In this document: positions 35,078-45,800 of the stretch, piece by piece
Layout of the letters: every line of letters starts with the position of its first letter
Position numbering within the stretch: position 1 is the stretch's first letter
DNA from: Linnemannia elongata
Taxonomy: Eukaryota; Mortierellomycota; Mortierellomycetes; Mortierellales; Mortierellaceae
Direction of reading: 5' to 3'
DNA length: 64,000 bases
NCBI GenBank assembly: GCA_036320915.1
Contig: JAXBDG010000004.1
Coordinates: forward strand, 1,426,001 to 1,490,000
Notes under the pieces: generated by a model
The model's input: only the letters and a program-made list of their open reading frames with translations
Databases searched by the model: none
Told to the model about the DNA's origin: nothing
Made by a program: the position numbers and the translations under genes

Positions 35078-36030
35078 ATGGCAACACTAACAACAACGAC
35101 ATTAGTTCGTCCACATCCCGAAGCCCGCCTCCTGAATCGCCCAGCCTTGATTGAATACAAAAACATGCGCTTCCTCGTCTCGGATGCCCCCGCAGACAGC
35201 AACCTTCCTCTCTACATTAACGTAAAACCATTACCTTCCTGGTAGTCATCCTGACTTTTTAGCATCACTTACTGAGCGGAAAATAGTATCGCACCCACAT
35301 ACTCACGAAACCTACGGCTTTTCTCACTTGCCTATATAAACTAACAGGAATTCGAGAAACATCGTTCACGGAACGTGGTCCGCGTGTGCGACCCCACCTA
35401 TGGAACTGCGGCCCTGGACAAATTGGGCATCAAAGTCTTTGTACGTCTCTCCTCTCGCTCTGCCTTCAATCACTAGTTTCACATATGCGTACCACTCACC
35501 TTTCACTTAGTGGCGCAAGGTTCCTCTCCTGAACAGCAATCTTCAATTGCGAAACTAATCTGGACAATCGTCTACTTCACTGCTTGTAAAAACAGGATTG
35601 GCCTTTTGGAGACGGAGAAGGACCACCACCACATATCACCCGCGACTGGCTCCACCTCGTCGATAGCGTCTTTGGTAAGGACGAAGGACAGCAACCCACA
35701 GAAACCATCGCCATCCACTGTGTCGCCGGACTCGGACGGTAATAACGCAACTAGTTTTCTATTACATTTGGACACAATGTCATACCTCAAGTCCCATGTT
35801 GACACAGGTCATCTTAACCTCCCACGTCTCTCCCCTTTTCTTAATCTTTCCTATGTGATAGCGCACCGCTTTTGGTGGCGATTGCGTTGATCGAGGCAGG
35901 ATTGACCCCAGAGGAGAGTATTGCCCGCGTGCGAGAGAAGCGGCGAGGCGCACTCAACAATAAGCAAGCTAAATTCATCATGGACTACAAGCGCAAAAAG
36001 TCGCGTAAGTCAAAGTGCACCATCCTCTAA
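35078..36030 (+). CDS. PRL-type (PTP4A) protein tyrosine phosphatase with CAAX box
   Basis: Exons 35078-35221, 35348-35440, 35596-35738 and 35862-36030 give 182 residues, about the size of animal PRL proteins. The WPD-loop equivalent reads DWPFGDG. The P-loop is HCVAGLGRAP, the PRL signature in which Ala replaces the usual Ser/Thr after the catalytic arginine. KRRGALNNKQ follows, as in the family. The C terminus is polybasic (YKRKKSRKSK) and ends in C-T-I-L, a CAAX box whose terminal Leu favours geranylgeranylation. I did not splice at the GTAAGT near 36005, because reading through gives this CAAX end. PRL proteins bind CNNM magnesium transporters in animals; whether that holds here is unknown. 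Confidence 0.92.
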
Positions 36031-36582
36031 TAACTAGTTCTAATTTAAAGCCAGGTAGCACATGCCTCATTTACACGCACACACATACACAAACACACTC
36101 CATACTCAGCACACGTTGACATGCAAAAGAAAGTATCCTGTTTTTGGATAAGAATAGAGATGATATACAATTAGAAGCGATAGACCACATCCACCTCATT
36201 CAGTTCATACCATAGTACATGTAGCAATGCCGCAAATTATCTAACTTTCTTATCCAAGCAAGCCAGCAAAACACATTTATTAAGTATTTGTTTAGACGGA
36301 AGGAAAGGAAAAAAAGAAAAAAAAAAAAAAAAGAAAAAAGAAAGAGGAGGGTGACAGGGGGGCGAAAAAGAGAGAGATACTATGAAAGACATGTGTTTGG
36401 AGATTTCTCTCAACGATTCTATGAAACACGAAAAGAAAAAACTAGCTGTACAGCAACAGAAAAAACATAACAAGAGACATGACGAAGGATGAAAAGAAAG
36501 AAAAAGAGAGAAACAAGAAAGAGAGGCAAAGAACTGACATGATAAAAAGACATAAGAACATGAAGAAAAAACTAAAAGTGGC
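36031..36582. other. Intergenic between convergent phosphatase and F-box genes
   Basis: 552 bases with no gene. It has A/G-rich low-complexity sequence at 36300-36580, including a poly-A-rich block near 36310-36340, likely 3' untranslated sequence of the F-box gene (C/T-rich in its sense). Confidence 0.5.
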
Positions 36583-39200
36583 TCAAAGGTCGAGAGGCAA
36601 GAAGGAAATGACATACACATCGTTGCCAGAACTGACAACAGCGCAGTGCTCGTTGCACTCCATGGTCGTGTAGAATCGATTCCGAAGAGCGCTACTCAGA
36701 ACAGCTTCGACTGCCGGTCCATGAATCTGCTTGACCCGCTTGGTCGCTCGTGTGTATACGGAGATCTCATCCAAACGTGTACAGTGGTTTGGTAAAAACA
36801 CTCCGTAGGAGTTGCGGGCAGAGGTTGTTCCATGATCAAGGGAGCGATAGGTCCTTGGCAGACAGTAGAGACTCGCGAGACGCGGGAATCGTGTGGGTAT
36901 AATCGATCGCTCCACATCAAACGCCTTCTCCGTCGTCCCAACGCGCTGTCGTATCTGCGAGAGGAGGCTATTGGATGTTTTCCAAACCCGGCCTGATGTC
37001 GATCCTGACCGCAATGAGTTAGGCTGTGGTGGCTGAAGATGTCTGTGTGAGATTGAACTGTTGAAGGGTCGGTCTGCCATCGGGCGACTTCCTGAGTCAG
37101 ACATGGCATGGTTAGACCATCTTGGCTGGCTGGCACTGCTCAACATCGTATTGCTGGCAGAGGAGCCAAATGTAGGCTCCCGCTTTGCTCCTGAGGTGAG
37201 ATAGTCGAGCTGAAGTTCGTACTCGTAGACTGCATCTCGAGTCGAAAACATGACTTTGTCGCCGTGAATTGTGGGTGTGAACTGTATCGCTTGAGTTGCA
37301 TGAGGCAACAGAATGCGTTCGACAATACACGAACGTGCAAGGGAATACACCAATGTTTCGCCGTTGGTACTCGCGCTGACAACATATTTGTGGTCCAGAA
37401 TGCTAATGTGGATGACCTAAAAACGCGTGAAAACATGGCAATATTAACACATGTGTTTGTGTGTGTAACCCCTGCTCCTTGGAAATTTGATCCATGATAC
37501 TGTCGCTCAACGTGAAAAAAACACGCTTAAACAACTTACATCGCCTTCGTGTGCTTGATATGTCCCAACAACTTCCAGTTCCGTTCTCGAACTCCAATCA
37601 AAGACAGTGACAACACCATCGCACTGGCCATATCCGATATAGCGCTCGTCCATGTAGATAAAGCTGGCAATCTGGGGCATGGCTTCGTCATCCTGTAAAA
37701 TCATCTCGCCCGTCGTCGTGTCCCATATACAGAGCGCGCTACAATTGAAACGTCAATGTTAGTAACAGAGAACGCTATTGATCAATATTACATAACGGTA
37801 GGTATGCGAAGATGTTGTGATGATAACTCACCCAAACGAGGTCCTTGCGCAAACGGCACCCGCCTTCTCGGACTGAGAGACACAAGTCAGAGATTGTGTT
37901 GACCGGAGCACTTGCTTGCACTCCAAGGTTCGCAGGTCCCAGACGCGAAGTGTCGAGTCAATTGATGCCGTGACGAGCGACCAGATGGACATCTCTAGGC
38001 TTGAAACGAGTCCGGTATGACCCTCGAGCACATGGACTGACTGTGGGACGGCATCGGCCCAGTTTTGTTTGACACGCAAGCTGTTTCTGTGCAAGTATTG
38101 GTAGTAGGCGAGCCATGGGATAGGTGCTTGTCGTCCTTGGAGATGAGCAGGTGAATAGAGCGAATGCTGCGTGCTCTTGACTCTCCAGATGGCATTATCG
38201 GTCGAGATTCTGTAATAAAACTTTCCAACCTATAGGTTTTTTTTTTTTTTTTTTGTTCAATTGATTGGGGAAGGCGCAGGAAGAGAGATACAGTGTAGGA
38301 TTACAAAGATAGAGATAGCCAGAGAGAGAGGGGGAGAGAGAGAAAGGGATGGGGGAGGAGAGAGAGGAGGGAGAGCAAGGAAACCTGTGTTACTAAAGAG
38401 CGGGAGGTCGGTGCATGCATGTACCAGCTCACGGTTGGCCACCTGATATGTGCGGTTTGCTTACCTGGGCCACACGGGAGAGGTCCAGTGCGTCGAGATG
38501 GCTAGAATGTCGCAGTAAGACAACATCGACAACAACAATAAAACAGCAGCGAATGAAAATGTAAACGGGAGGCGGTAAGCCGGGACATGAGCCGTCCAAT
38601 AAAGTATGCTGGTCAGTTGATGGGAAACAAACAAGTAAAATGAACTACGCAAGCCAAGAGACACAAAGCTTGCTACGGCAAAAAAAAAAAGCGACAAACC
38701 TCCTCAAAAAAAAAAAAAAAAAAAAAAAAAAAACTTACCATAGGATGTGAAAAAGGAGTTCCGAGGGAAGGCTAGATAGACGATCCATCCCGGCTGTCGA
38801 TTGGCTGTTGGTGCTTGTACGCTCGAGGGCAAAGGCACATGACGCTGGCTCGCGCGGATACAATGCTGGACCCAGAACAAGGTGGGGCTCTGAGGGATAG
38901 TGAAGAGTCGGAGCTGGGGCGGATGGTGAGTTGACAAACACTTTGGTTGCATCCGACAAACGGGTAATCTCACCGGAACGAGTCCGAGCGGGGTCCCGAG
39001 TCGGATGGCCTTGTCTGGTGGATGCTGATGTTGCTTTGGTGGTCTTACTGTTGTAGGTGGAGGCGAAAGTATTTGTGTTGTAACGATGGCTGTTGCGGTG
39101 GAAGACTACATCGGGTGCAGGTGTGGATGAGACGTCCTCCATCGGAATTGGTTCTGCATGTGCTTCTGCTTTTGTTTGTTGTTGTTGTTGTTCTTGTTGG

Positions 39201-39232
<32 letters not shown>

Positions 39233-39688
39233 TTGTTGTTGTTGTTGTTGTTGCTGTGAAAGAGCTTGTTCTGATGATGGACAGATATCCATGTAAACCT
39301 CGGTGGTGGCAACGAGTGGTTGCAGGGATGTTGCTGCCAGGATGTTTCCGTCATTTCTGATAGCATTATGGCTGCGACGAGGAGAAGGAAGGGTTGATTC
39401 ACAAGTAGTTGTACTAGTGGGTGCAACTATTGTAGCCGTAGTTGTGGTTGCTGCAGCAGCAGCAGTGGCTGTTGCTGTTGTTGCATTAGGAGAGGACTTT
39501 GCAACGGGAGGCGTATGAGACTTGAAGTAAGGACGTGGCTTTTTGAGGTTTGCGATGGTGAGGTGGTGGGCGAGGGGCGAGTCTTTAGGAGGGGAGCAAG
39601 AAGGCGAGGTGGTGGAGGAAGAGGAAGAGGATGAGCCACCGCCAATCCCGCTGTGGACGAATTGATCTCGCTCAGCCTGGAGTTGCAT
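36583..39688 (-). CDS. F-box and WD40-repeat protein with polyglutamine N-terminal region
   Basis: Exons 38739-39688, 38465-38501 (37 bases), 37832-38229, 37540-37738 and 36583-37416 give 805 residues. The first 300 residues are disordered (Ser/Thr/Ala-rich) with a polyglutamine run of about 18-20. The F-box spans residues 303-345: MDRLSSLPSELLFHIL, then HLDALDLSRVAQVGKFYYRISTDNAIWR, crossing two introns. WD40-type blades follow: LEGHTGLVSSLEMS, TLRVWDLRTLECKQVL, ALCIWDTTTGEM and a further degenerate set. An unstructured insert (about residues 620-700) interrupts the C-terminal blades. The expected role is substrate recognition in an SCF ubiquitin ligase; the substrate is unknown. An in-frame stop lies shortly upstream of the ATG at 39688, with only non-ATG codons between, which supports this start unless another exon exists. 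Confidence 0.85.
38706..38733. repeat. A28 homopolymer directly behind a splice donor of the F-box gene
   Basis: On the minus strand intron 1 of the F-box gene reads GTAAG followed at once by 28 T. An 18-base T run (plus strand, 38237-38254) sits in intron 2. Both are within introns. Confidence 0.85.
39177..39254 (-). repeat. CAG/CAA trinucleotide run encoding polyglutamine
   Basis: A run of mixed CAG and CAA codons gives about 18 consecutive Gln, followed after His by further Gln-rich sequence, in the disordered N-terminal part of the F-box protein. It is likely polymorphic in length. Confidence 0.85.
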
Positions 39689-42105
39689 CGCAGCAGCAGC
39701 ACCGTCGAGAAGGGACAGGAGAACGAGGAGGAGCTAGATTGTTTAGAGAAGAGAAGGAGATAAAAGTAGGGATAGGTATATGATGGGAGTGGGGTAAGAT
39801 TGGGGTAGAGATTAGGGTAAGGATAGGGATAGGGATAGGGATAGGATGGGTGGGAGAGTTGAAGGAGGAGAGATGGGCCGAGGAAGGAAAGGAAAGGAAG
39901 GGGAAGAAAGGAAAAGGGAAGGGATGATGGGAAGGAGAGAAGGAGAGAAAGAGAGGGAATATTATGAAAATGATTGTGAATGAGAACAAAAGGTACAAAA
40001 GGCGATTGGGTCAACTTGGGTAAAAAGAGAGAAGAGAGAGGGACTGAAGAGTGACAAGGTTGTTGTGGGCAATAAGGGGAGGGGGGAGAGAGGGGACAAG
40101 AAGGGAAGGGACAAAGAGTCAAAGGGAAGAAGGGAAGAAGGGAAGAAAGGACAAAGGGAAAAGTAAAAACAGAAGCAGAGGAGGAGAGAAAGTAAAAAAG
40201 CACAAGACACACACACACAATAGGATACATACACAACGAGGTACACCCTTCGACTTCGCTCTGTTTTTGTTTGTGCGTGTTTTATTATTTTTATTTTTCT
40301 TTTCTTTTTTTTTTTTGTATTTTCTGAGCGCCACGAGTGCGCTGATTTCGAGTATTGTTTTTTCACAAGAAGCACTCCAAGGATGGGCATCATCCCGTCC
40401 ACACATATTTTATACAGTTTCAACAGCAAACAACGCCTTTTCAATTCTATTCAACAACAGCTACAATTGTCCCATGAACTTACCTGACCAAAACCCGATT
40501 TGCATTCAAGCACTGTTCCTTAACAACAGCGAAAACAACCTGCTGACAGAATGAAGACAGCCACCAAACAACCCCAACTTCGGCCAAATGGGCTCCTCGT
40601 CGGCAGGGTCCTGCGGGATAGCCAGCACCGTTAGTGGTCTGCATCCAACAACTCTCACTTACATCCTCATCTGTTTTTTTTTCTTTTTGTGTTTGCTCTC
40701 AAAAAGACATAAAAAAAGGCATTAAAACGATTGGCCGATTGAAGCCATCGTTCTTTAGGTCTTTAGCCCAACACATTCGTCCCCTTCCCTTCACCCCTGT
40801 CCACTGTTGCCTACCCTGCTTGCATATTCAAAAAAAAAAGAACTCCCATCATCATCTTTCTCCTCCCCCCCCCGCCTACACTCGCTCCTTTTCCCATCCT
40901 TCCTTCCCATCCTTCCTTCCACTTCCCCCCCCTTTGTACCATTTTCCCTTCGATGACCGTGGGAGAGTCGTTCCTTCAATCATCTCCTTCCTTTTTCCTC
41001 TTACTCCAAACCATTGGCCAGAACAATCTCCTGCTCACTTTCACTCTCCTATTCTTTTTCAGACTCGCGTTCCAGGCCTAAGCCATATATGCAGTTTTTA
41101 TCTCGATGAACATTGAATACGCCTGCATTCATAGTAGCCGAGGGATGTGCGCTTATGATATCCTTTCCTAAAAGAACAACCATACCTTGCTTTTATGTTG
41201 GATATGCCTGATCGGTTGTATTTTTATTTTATTTTTCACTCGTCTAGTTTCCCCAACTTTCCACAACATAAACAGCGAAGGTTACCGATGTTTTTCCACT
41301 TATTATTGCTCAATTCAGTCCTTCTACCCTTCTCCCTGTGATATTGGCCAATTTTTTATACTTCATACAGGCTAGAAGGTGGACTTCGTACCTGAAGAAA
41401 ACAACAGAGGAGGTGTTGTAACATAGTTCGACATAGACGCAGGGTAAACCACATCTTTACGGTATCAATAATACGCCTTCGCTTCAAAACCCTAAAACCA
41501 CTTACTGAAAGCTGAGCCTCATTCAGATTGCTTCATCTCCTGCATTATCTTTTCTTTATATCCTTACCTGTCGTAGATCATCGGAGTAACCGTGTCAAAG
41601 AAGGGCAGATATTTGACCTGCTTTTCATGTCTGACCCGTTATTTGATTGGCTGGTCCTGTTGACCCCACGTGCCACTTTGAACAAGAACCGTTGGTGACG
41701 ACAACCACCATGGTTGTCTTTTTCCAAAGAGCCGAAAGCCAGTGGATTGACACCTCTTTTCTTTTTTAAGACCTTTCCTTCTTTTTTCCCTCTTACATTC
41801 TTTCTTTCCTTCTTCTCTCTTTCCATCCACTTAACACTCTCCACCTCCTAAACCCAACCTTCTCCAAGCAAGACCCCCCCGTTCCGTCCGCCCGCTCGTT
41901 CCGCCCGTCCGTCCATCGGTCCTTTACCTCGTTCAACTCTCAAGCATAAAACCTAGGAAATATAACTGCCACCTTCGTCACGGACACTCAATCCCACATT
42001 CACGGACCCTATCATCATCCTTCGACAACAAAGCAGAGTCAATCAGGAAACACAAGACACCTCACAAGTAACCAACAATAAGCAGTCGGCAACCAAATTC
42101 ATACA
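39689..42105. other. 2.4 kb intergenic region with purine-rich F-box leader
   Basis: I see no supported gene. 39720-40200 is almost pure A/G on the plus strand, i.e. a C/T-rich promoter and leader for the F-box gene, and contains four GGGATA units at about 39822-39845. 40860-41000 and 41740-41930 are C/T-rich and the latter leads into the small membrane-protein gene at 42106. Confidence 0.5.
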
Positions 42106-42327
42106 ATGGATTCTACAACGCAACAACAGCATCACCACATCGTCGCCCCTGAGCACGAGATCCCTGTCGTCAAGATCCTCGTCGTCATGGGCCTTTGCTT
42201 CTCTCTGATCGCCTCAATCCTCTACCTCGGCGTCCAGTGGATCATCCGTGTCGGCAAAGCCGAACATGCCGCCAAACAGCTCCCTCACCAACAGCAACAG
42301 CAAAGCATGAAGAAAAAGGACGATTAA
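42106..42327 (+). CDS. Small single-span membrane protein, unknown function
   Basis: 73 residues, no intron. A polar His/Gln-rich N terminus precedes one hydrophobic span at about residues 22-47 (VVKILVVMGLCFSLIASILYLGVQWII) (positions rather than motif are diagnostic), then a short basic, Gln-rich tail ending KKKDD. The codons are strongly C-ending (GTC, ATC, CTC), like the real genes here. The upstream C/T-rich then CA-rich leader and a poly(A) signal at 42577-42582 also support a real gene. I do not recognise the family. Confidence 0.6.
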   Translation: MDSTTQQQHHHIVAPEHEIPVVKILVVMGLCFSLIASILYLGVQWIIRVGKAEHAAKQLPHQQQQQSMKKKDD

Positions 42328-42576
42328 AGAACTCCAGGGAGGGCTTTTAGACAGAAATCAATGAGAGACGGACGACTTGGGGGAGTTTTCGACACTACCT
42401 TGGCTTTTGTCGACGTTTGCTCGGTCCAAGTTGTTCCATGCCTTACTCCACTCAGGAATATAATATTTTTCTTTCCTCCGCCCTCTTCTTTCCCATTTTC
42501 AAAAAAAAAAATCTATCCAACCCTGAGCTGGACGATACCCCTCTTCCTTCCTTTTTTTCCCTTCCAACGATAACAT

Positions 42577-42582
42577 AATAAA
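42577..42582 (+). terminator. Candidate poly(A) signal of the small membrane protein gene
   Basis: AATAAA 250 bases downstream of the stop at 42327 and 29 bases before the T39 run. Confidence 0.4.
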
Positions 42583-42609
42583 ACAACTCCCATTCGATAA
42601 GCAATATGT

Positions 42610-42610
<1 letters not shown>

Positions 42611-42649
<39 letters not shown>
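42611..42649. repeat. T39 homopolymer
   Basis: Uninterrupted T run in the gap between the small membrane-protein gene and the receptor kinase gene. Confidence 0.9.
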
Positions 42650-42653
<4 letters not shown>

Positions 42654-42891
42654 CAACAAAGCAAGAAACAATGATTAAGATAAAAAAAGGAAACTTTTTA
42701 CTATTGTACAATTGAAAATGGGGATGGAAAAAAAAAATGGTGGGGTAGGAATGGGTCATAAATGAAAAAAGATATTAAAAAAAATGCAGTGATGGTGGCA
42801 ATGCTTGCTTTGCTTGTATCTTGTAGTTCGCTCACTTGCTGTTCGGGCTGGTGTCGCCGATCAAAAGCACAGGGGTTTGTGCCCTTTTTTT

Positions 42892-45800
42892 TCACAGCAA
42901 GTTGTTCTTGAAGGATCGCATGCGACCCATGCGGGTCATAGGACTGTCCTTCTTGGTCACAACACTGACCATATTCAGTCCGCCACCTCCACCTCCGCGG
43001 CAGCCCAAAGCTTCATCCTCACTGTCGTCGCTCATCACATGAGCCCCTCCTGGCCCCACTCCGCCTGGTCCTCGCTGATGAGTCTTCTTGCGTCGGCGAG
43101 AATGCTTGATCGATCGAGACGATCCCATCCGACTGGGACCTCGAGACCCGTTCGACCTCATGCGGATCGGCATATCGTACTCATCCTCACCATCTCCATA
43201 ATCATCGTGGTCATTATGGTCCGACGTATCGTCCTGTGCAATCCCTTCATCTTCATCTTCCTCCTCTTCTTCTTCCTCGTCGTCTTCTTCCTCCTCCTTC
43301 AAATGGCGGACAGAACCATTAGTACCATCAGATGATGGCGAGGGAACAGACGGAGAATCTGGAATATCTCCACCCGCACCAGAACCACCAGCACCACCGA
43401 GAACGGCCATGCTCCGACGCTGCAAGAGCTCCCGCTTCTTCTTCTGAAGCAACTTGCGCTCATGATTCTCCTTCTGCTCCCGTTCAAGATCCGCCCGAGC
43501 ATCCAGCCACTTCTCCAGGATCGAGCACAGCTCCTCCTTCTTGATCGGCTTGGATAGATAGGCGTTCATTCCACTGGCAAGACACTTCTCGCGATCGCCT
43601 GGCATCACACAGGCTGTCATAGCGACAATAAACGGCTCCGTGCCCGTGATGCCATCCACAGACTTGCGGATCTCCTCCGTTGCCTCCAGACCATCCTTGA
43701 CGGGCATCCAGACATCCATGAAGATCAGATCGTACTGTTTCACCTCCGCATCTGATTTCGAGCCCGAGCCCGATCCAGATCCATCAACACCTCCGGCACC
43801 TCCAGAGGACTCGGGCGAAGACGACCCATTCTTGGCCTTGGCTACAGCCTCAGCGCGAGCTTTGCACTTGTCGATGGCTTCCTGACCATTGTTGGCCAGG
43901 TCAGGCTTGATACCCATCCGTCCGAGCATCCTTGAGATGACCTTCTGGTTCACAGGGTTGTCATCCACCAGCAGACACTCAAGCGTCTCGAGCTGTCGCT
44001 TCCGCTCGTGCTCTCGGTTGTTCAGATCCGCGGCCGGTTGTGGAGCCATCGGCCAGGATCCAGTCATCAATCCATGGAACATCCTGAACAGTTTGGCTTG
44101 CTTGACGGGCTTACTGAGGTACCCAACCGAGGGGTCAGCGCCGCAAGCTCCAAAGTCCTGTCCACTGCCACCAGAGTTAGGCGGCGAGATAGGAGACGGA
44201 AGACTGTCCGAGAAACTGTTGGACCGGTCGTGAAGAGTGCCTCTGGGTGGAACAGCCAACATGTTACTGTTGATAATGTTGAGGTTGCAGGTCCCAGTCG
44301 TCGGGTAGGGGCGGGACTGAAGGACCTCCTTGTCCTTGGCGGCCGACGATCGAGAGTGCGTACTCTTGCTGTCTGTCAGACTCTCTGCACTGCTTTGGGC
44401 ACGGATGGATCGGGTCTCGGAGGCGCTGCCTGTAGAGTCAACACCTTCAGTCGTCATTGGAACAGCAACACCGCTGACTCCGCCAGCGAAGGCGGGTTGG
44501 GCGTGGCGGTGATACGAGACAAGAACACAAGGAACAGGGCTCGCTCTCTTCTGGCGGATCACTTCACCGCTTTCGAGATCACGGTAGTCCTCGTTGGGGA
44601 TCATGCGGACTTGGTGAAGGACGGCCAGGCCTGGATGGATCCTGGCCTGGGGCTTGTCGACATCAATCATGATCATATCGACTTGGTTGGGATTCTGACG
44701 GAGGTATTCAAGACCCTTGGGGACACTCAGGACCAACACCCTCTGGAAACCCCAGGTCGACGACTGATATCGCCAGGATGTTCTGCTGACCCGGCGGTCA
44801 TCCAGGATAAGCAGGGTCTTTTCCTTGAAGAACTCCAAGTTCAGCTGCTGAGCGACTGTGGGGCTGGCCTTGGGCGACTCGAGAAGTGTCGTGAAGTAGA
44901 ATGTCGAGCCAACACCTTCCTCGGACTCGGCCCACATCTCACCATCCATGACCTCGACCAGCTTCTTAGAAATGGCCAGACCCAATCCAGTACCACCAAA
45001 GTTGCGGGTAACGGACTCGTCGGCCTGGGAGAAGCTCTTGAACAGCCGGTTCATGCGCTCAGCGGGGATACCACATCCTTGATCGGCCACCGACCAAAGG
45101 AGATCCACATGAGTCTCGTCTTGAGCGCTAGCCTTGGCCTCCTGCGTTGACGAGCCCAGGGCCTGTAACTGACTCTTGCTTCCGGGTCTTGACGTCGTGG
45201 CGCGGCAGTGGATCCGGTCCAGGCCAGACTCGGTCGAGCCTTGATCGCTATGGAGCAAGAGGCCAGAAGACTCTTTGGCATTTTCCTCTGAATCGTCCTC
45301 CTCATAGATCCTAGCTCCGGTTCCAAACGCCAGCTTAGGCTTCGGCTCTAGTTTTACGACAATGTTACCCTTCTCCGTGAACTTGATGGCGTTACTCAGG
45401 AGATTGAGCAGGACCTGCCGGATCCTGACCAAGTCTCCAAGGGCTTGCATGGGGGTATCGGGGTGAACCACAAATGCCAGGCCTAGACCCTTGGTACCAG
45501 CTTGCATCGAGACCAGGTTACAGACAGACTCCAGGAGCCAGGGCAGGTCCAGAAGCTCAGGGGCGAGCTTGAGCTTACCCGATTCGATCTTGCTGTAATC
45601 CAAAATGTCGTCGATAACAGCCATCAATTGATTACCGCTCGACTCGATCGTTTCGGCGCAGTCCATCAAGTCTGGCGAAAGGTCCGACTCCAGCATGATA
45701 CGCGACATACCAATGACTGCGTTCATGGGCGTTCTATTTTCATATGATAGAAGAAAGATGTACAACCGTCAATAACCTATAGCATGCTATTAATAGACAC

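Larger units (their letters stand above)
42328..42891. other. Intergenic with long T run, 3' ends of two convergent genes
   Basis: 564 bases without a gene. It holds the poly(A) signal at 42577-42582 for the small membrane protein, a T39 run at 42611-42649, and A-rich 3' sequence of the receptor kinase. Confidence 0.5.

Noticed and set aside
39781..39850. GGGATA repeats that look telomere-like
   Set aside because: The unit is not TTAGGG, only about four copies are present, and they sit in the purine-rich leader of the F-box gene.
44008..45150. 380-codon plus-strand frame inside the receptor kinase gene
   Set aside because: It is antisense to the conserved histidine-kinase exon; C-ending codons on the real strand leave antisense frames open. 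No family signature.
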